This document shows positions 5,471 to 7,730 of a stretch of DNA of 7,730 nucleotides, piece by piece. The stretch is from Syntrophomonadaceae bacterium (GTDB taxonomy: Bacteria; Bacillota; Syntrophomonadia; Syntrophomonadales; Syntrophothermaceae). The translations under genes were made by a program, and so were the position numbers. Where the stretch lies: the NCBI GenBank assembly GCA_029907055.1, contig JARYMO010000063.1:1-7730 (forward strand). The letters run 5' to 3'. The stretch's first letter is position 1. Each line of letters starts with the position of its first letter. The notes under the pieces are model-generated. The model had not been told where the DNA came from. It saw only the letters and a list, made by a program, of their open reading frames with translations, and searched no databases.

Positions 5471-5493
5471 GGCCGCCCCGCCCACGGGCGGCC
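5471..5493. other. Perfect 8-bp inverted repeat between trmN6 and rsmI
   Basis: GGCCGCCC and GGGCGGCC form an 8-bp perfect stem with a 7-nt loop in the 67-bp gap between the two genes. On the minus (operon) strand it is followed by AGAAGAG, not a T-run, so it is not an intrinsic terminator. It could stabilise or mark a processing point in the operon mRNA, or merely reflect high GC content. Confidence 0.45.
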
Positions 5494-5503
5494 ACTCCGA
5501 TCC

Positions 5504-6247
5504 TCAGCCCCCTGGGCCTGGTTCCGGCAGGAGATAGCACTCCAGCAGCTCATCGGAATACCGGCCCTCCTCCCCGTACACTACCAGGAGGGGGAGTTCC
5601 TCCGTGGCCGCGGGCCCCCGTTTCGCCTCCACCAGCACCAGGTTGGGAGGCGCCCCGGGGCGCGGGGCTACCATGCGCACGCGGGCCAGGGACAGGCCAA
5701 GGGCGTGCGCCAGCCTGACGATCTCAGGCAAGCGCGCCGCCCGGTGAACCAGGGCCAGTCTCCCTCCCGGCCTCAGCAGCAGGGCAGCCTGGGCCAGCAA
5801 ATCCCCGAGGGTGAGCGCCAGCTCATGCCGGGCCAGGGCCAGCTCAGGCGCCCGCGGCAGCTTCCCGCTGCCCGCAGGCCAGTAGGGCGGGTTGGACACC
5901 AGCAGGTCAAAGCGGCCGGCGCCCAACAGGGCCGACGCCCGCCTCACATCCCCTTCCACCACCGTGACACGTTGCTGCAGCCCGTTCAGCAGCACGCTGC
6001 GCCGGGCGCGGTCGCACATGGCGGGCTGGATCTCCAGGGCAACGATTCGGCATGCTGGCTCCCTGCGCGCCAGCAGGATGGACACCACCCCACAGCCGGC
6101 TCCCAGGTCAGCGACCATGTCTCCCGCCCTGACGCCGGCGAAGCTGGCCAGCAGCACCGCGTCCAGGGAGAAGCGGTACCCCTGCCGGGCCTGGATCACC
6201 CGTCCGCCCCCCCACAGGTCGTCCACGGTTTCGCCGCGGTCAGGCAC
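5504..6247 (-). CDS. trmN6: tRNA1(Val) (adenine-37-N6)-methyltransferase-like protein (TrmN6 / YabB)
   Basis: Predicted SAM-dependent class I N6-adenine methyltransferase of 247 aa, the length of B. subtilis YabB as I recall it. E. coli TrmN6 (YfiC) makes m6A37 in tRNA1(Val); the substrate here is inferred. Visible are the family N-terminal block YRFSLDAVLLASF (24-36), SAM motif I DLGAGCG (47-53), the acidic end of strand 2 (ALEIQP, 70-75) and the catalytic NPPY motif (119-122) shared by amino-methyltransferases. LRPGGRLALVHR (158-169) follows. I chose GTG at 6247 because it overlaps the yabA stop as TAGTG and gives the expected length. Extending upstream would only read the yabA region in another frame. 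No proper SD is close, so translational coupling to yabA is likely. Confidence 0.9.
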   Translation of the reverse strand: MPDRGETVDDLWGGGRVIQARQGYRFSLDAVLLASFAGVRAGDMVADLGAGCGVVSILLARREPACRIVALEIQPAMCDRARRSVLLNGLQQRVTVVEGDVRRASALLGAGRFDLLVSNPPYWPAGSGKLPRAPELALARHELALTLGDLLAQAALLLRPGGRLALVHRAARLPEIVRLAHALGLSLARVRMVAPRPGAPPNLVLVEAKRGPAATEELPLLVVYGEEGRYSDELLECYLLPEPGPGG

Positions 6248-6519
6248 TACGCTTCGCTCTGTCTCTCCAGGAAGTTGACGCAGAACAGGCACTCTCCCTC
6301 GCGCAGGCGGCCGTAAGCGACCGGACACACGTGGTATCCCTCGCGGTAGAGAGAGGCCAGGCTGGCCGTTTCCTCCCGCGGCGCCGCCTTGGGCTCCTCG
6401 GACCCCGTCTCTGAAGCCGCCACCCTCGCCTCCAGCAGTCCGACCCGGTCGCGCAGCTCAGCGACCTCCCGCAGCAGATCCCGGACCAGGTTTGCGAGCT
6501 CCTCCACCTTTCTCTCCAT
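6247..6519 (-). CDS. yabA: Replication initiation-control protein YabA
   Basis: Small protein of 90 aa. In B. subtilis, YabA bridges DnaA and the DNA polymerase III sliding clamp DnaN and prevents over-initiation of replication. The N-terminal half (about 1-36) is a Leu/Val heptad coiled coil, the tetramerisation leucine zipper. Residues 37-52 form a charged, Pro/Glu-rich linker. The C-terminal part holds the zinc-binding module with H63 and C65 (YHVCP) and C77 and C80 (CLFC), followed by NFLER. It is shorter than B. subtilis YabA (119 aa), with the loss in the coiled coil and linker. The ATG at 6519 lies inside ricT, overlapping it by 62 nt in another frame, with only AAGAAG or a distant GAGGGG as SD. 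Its stop overlaps the trmN6 start. Both junctions suggest coupled translation. Confidence 0.92.
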   Translation of the reverse strand: MERKVEELANLVRDLLREVAELRDRVGLLEARVAASETGSEEPKAAPREETASLASLYREGYHVCPVAYGRLREGECLFCVNFLERQSEA

Positions 6520-7183
6520 GCTTCTTCTTGGTCCCCTCTCCGGTGTCGTACAGCTGGGACTCGTATTTCAGGCAGCACATGAGTCGGCCACAGATGCCTG
6601 ATATCTTAGTGGGGTTCAACGACAGGTTCTGCTCCTTGGCCATGCGAATGGACACGGGGGCGAAATCAGTCAGGAATGACGCACAACACAGCACCCTCCC
6701 GCAGGTGCCGATTCCTCCAAGCATCTTGGCCTCGTCGCGGACCCCGATCTGGCGGAGCTCGATGCGGGTCCGGAACACCCCGGCCAGGTCGCGCACTAGT
6801 TCGCGAAAATCCACCCGCCCCTCGGCGGTGAAGTAGAAGACGATCTTGCTGCGATCGAAGGTGTATTCCACGTCGACTAGGTTCATGGGGAGCTTGTGTT
6901 CACGGATCTTGGCCTCCGCCACCGCATAGGCCTCCGCCTCGCGCACCTGGTTCTGGCGCACCTGGGCCTCGTCCTCCGCGGTCGCCTTCCGCACCACCCG
7001 CTTCAGCGGCTGCACCACCTGCTCGGGCGGCACCTCCCGCCGGGCTAGCACCACCTGGCCGTACTCCACCCCGCGCGCCGTTTCCACGATGACCTTGTCG
7101 CCCTTGGCGAGTTCGAGGTCCCGCCCGTCAAAATAGTATATCTTGCCTGCTGGCTTGAATCTCACTCCTACCACTGCCGGCAT
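6458..7183 (-). CDS. ricT: RicT (YaaT), PSP1-domain subunit of the RicA-RicF-RicT Y-complex
   Basis: Cytoplasmic protein of 241 aa with the PSP1 domain. In B. subtilis RicT, with RicA (YmcA) and RicF (YlbF), forms a complex that carries [4Fe-4S] clusters, directs RNase Y in mRNA maturation and is needed for efficient Spo0A activation, competence and biofilm formation. Visible are an N-terminal beta-rich segment (VVGVRFKPAGKIYYF), the PSP1 core (about 55-145; KIVFYFTAEGRVDFRELV) and six cysteines in two similar clusters: C161, C166 and C167 (GTCGRVLCC) and C198, C203 and C204 (GICGRLMCC). These are the expected cluster ligands. The tail after about 210 is Lys/Gly-rich and overlaps yabA. The ATG at 7183 has GGAGG 9 nt upstream, and the holB stop lies within that spacer, so the two are tightly coupled. 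It sits in a window with Spo0A-controlled abrB, which fits its phosphorelay link. Confidence 0.95.
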   Translation of the reverse strand: MPAVVGVRFKPAGKIYYFDGRDLELAKGDKVIVETARGVEYGQVVLARREVPPEQVVQPLKRVVRKATAEDEAQVRQNQVREAEAYAVAEAKIREHKLPMNLVDVEYTFDRSKIVFYFTAEGRVDFRELVRDLAGVFRTRIELRQIGVRDEAKMLGGIGTCGRVLCCASFLTDFAPVSIRMAKEQNLSLNPTKISGICGRLMCCLKYESQLYDTGEGTKKKHGEKGGGARKPGPGSAAGGR

Positions 7184-7187
7184 CCAC

Positions 7188-7730
7188 CTACTCCTCCCTC
7201 AGCGCCCGCTGGATCCCAATGCCCATGGCGACCAGCACCAGCAGCGGACTGGCCGCAGTCGTCAGGCGCGTCCGTGCCTCGGCCACCGTTTCCAGCGCAC
7301 GGCCCGCGCCAGATGTGCCTCCCCTGGCCAGCTCCCCCGGGGAACCGTTGCCCTGGAACAGGACCGCCGCCATGTCCCCTCCGTACCTGGTGACCATGAC
7401 ATCACGCACCGCCACTTCCAGGCAGTCGAGAAACCGCTGTCGCGCCACAGCGTCCCGTTCCAGGTCCTCCGCCTTCTCCCATACCGCCAGTCGATCCCCC
7501 GCTGCCAGTCGATGCAGGTACTGGTATGCCTCCCCCATCGTATCCTGCAGGTCGCCGCCTTCCAGCAGCTGGCGCGCCCGCACCAGGCTCCCCCGCGCCA
7601 GCGCTGCCGCACGAACCGCCTGCTCCCCGTCGAACCCCTGTCGGCGAAGGATGGCCACTATCTCCGCCTGCGGCAGCGGCCGAAACCGCACCTCCTGGCA
7701 ACGCGAACGCAGGGTCGGCAGCAGGTCTTC
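7188..7730 (-). CDS. holB: DNA polymerase III delta' subunit (3' part, cut by window end)
   Basis: C-terminal 180 residues of the clamp-loader subunit delta', which with tau/gamma and delta opens and loads the DnaN clamp. The frame runs without interruption to the window edge, and its first 13 visible codons read EDLLPTLRSRCQE. This contains the LLPTxRSRC block diagnostic of HolB/DnaX, whose SRC motif supplies the arginine finger. RFRPL follows, then the small helical domain (AEIVAILRRQGFD, AALARGSLVRARQL, about 19-55 of the visible part) and the C-terminal collar domain. The GTG at 7691 is an internal valine, not the start. The gene start lies beyond the window. The TAG stop is 4 nt from the ricT ATG. 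Position next to ricT and yabA matches B. subtilis and supports the call. Confidence 0.92.
   Translation of the reverse strand, partial: EDLLPTLRSRCQEVRFRPLPQAEIVAILRRQGFDGEQAVRAAALARGSLVRARQLLEGGDLQDTMGEAYQYLHRLAAGDRLAVWEKAEDLERDAVARQRFLDCLEVAVRDVMVTRYGGDMAAVLFQGNGSPGELARGGTSGAGRALETVAEARTRLTTAASPLLVLVAMGIGIQRALREE

Noticed and set aside
5285..6316. Plus-strand open frame of 343 codons opposite trmN6 and the start of rsmI
   Set aside because: Low-complexity Arg/Pro/Gln-rich translation with no motif, covering two well-supported genes on the other strand.
6240..6578. Alternative 112-codon frame over yabA on the same strand
   Set aside because: Arg-rich out-of-frame translation. The yabA frame shows the coiled coil and the HxC...CxxC zinc module.
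7487..7515. Direct repeat of GCCAGTCGAT, two copies
   Set aside because: It lies inside holB, each copy encoding the same Arg-Leu-Ala codons in a helix. It is a coincidence of codon use rather than an element.

Overview
The window is a GC-rich (by eye) chromosomal segment of a spore-forming member of the Bacillota, most likely a high-GC clostridial or related deep lineage. The gene order holB - ricT - yabA - trmN6 (yabB) - rsmI - abrB - metG - tatD - yabE matches the Bacillus subtilis region around abrB and metS. As there, abrB is the only gene on the opposite strand. The genus cannot be settled from this sequence. Tandem Spo0A-box-like repeats at abrB and the yabE, yabA and ricT genes all support a Gram-positive endospore former.

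Layout from high to low coordinates, which is the direction of transcription for all genes but abrB: the 3' part of holB (5' end outside the window), ricT, yabA, trmN6 and rsmI form a tightly packed minus-strand operon with a 4-nt gap, a 62-nt overlap, a 1-nt TAGTG overlap and a 67-nt spacer. Then comes plus-strand abrB, convergent with rsmI (6 nt between stop codons) and divergent from metG across a 292-bp regulatory region. metG, tatD and yabE follow on the minus strand. yabE has its own strong sigma-A-type promoter and ends in a clear intrinsic terminator at 74-97. The GIY-YIG gene yazA, which sits between yabB and rsmI in B. subtilis, is absent.

Functionally the window mixes information processing with developmental control. 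HolB (clamp loader) and YabA (clamp- and DnaA-binding brake on initiation) concern replication. TrmN6, RsmI and MetG concern tRNA and rRNA modification and tRNA charging. RicT (Fe-S Y-complex, RNase Y partner, linked to the Spo0A phosphorelay) and AbrB (transition-state regulator repressed by Spo0A) concern developmental switching. TatD is a metal-dependent nuclease/hydrolase and YabE a cell-wall-active envelope protein.

The most interesting signals are regulatory. Two pairs of tandem 0A boxes with 10-bp spacing bracket the abrB promoter: one just downstream of the predicted start point, the second about 100 bp upstream in the region shared with metG. Other points are the terminator-less convergence of abrB and rsmI, a structured metG leader with an orphan Shine-Dalgarno sequence, and an ambiguous yabE start. 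I see no previously undescribed multi-gene system, no mobile element, no CRISPR array and no RNA gene here. This is a conserved core locus.
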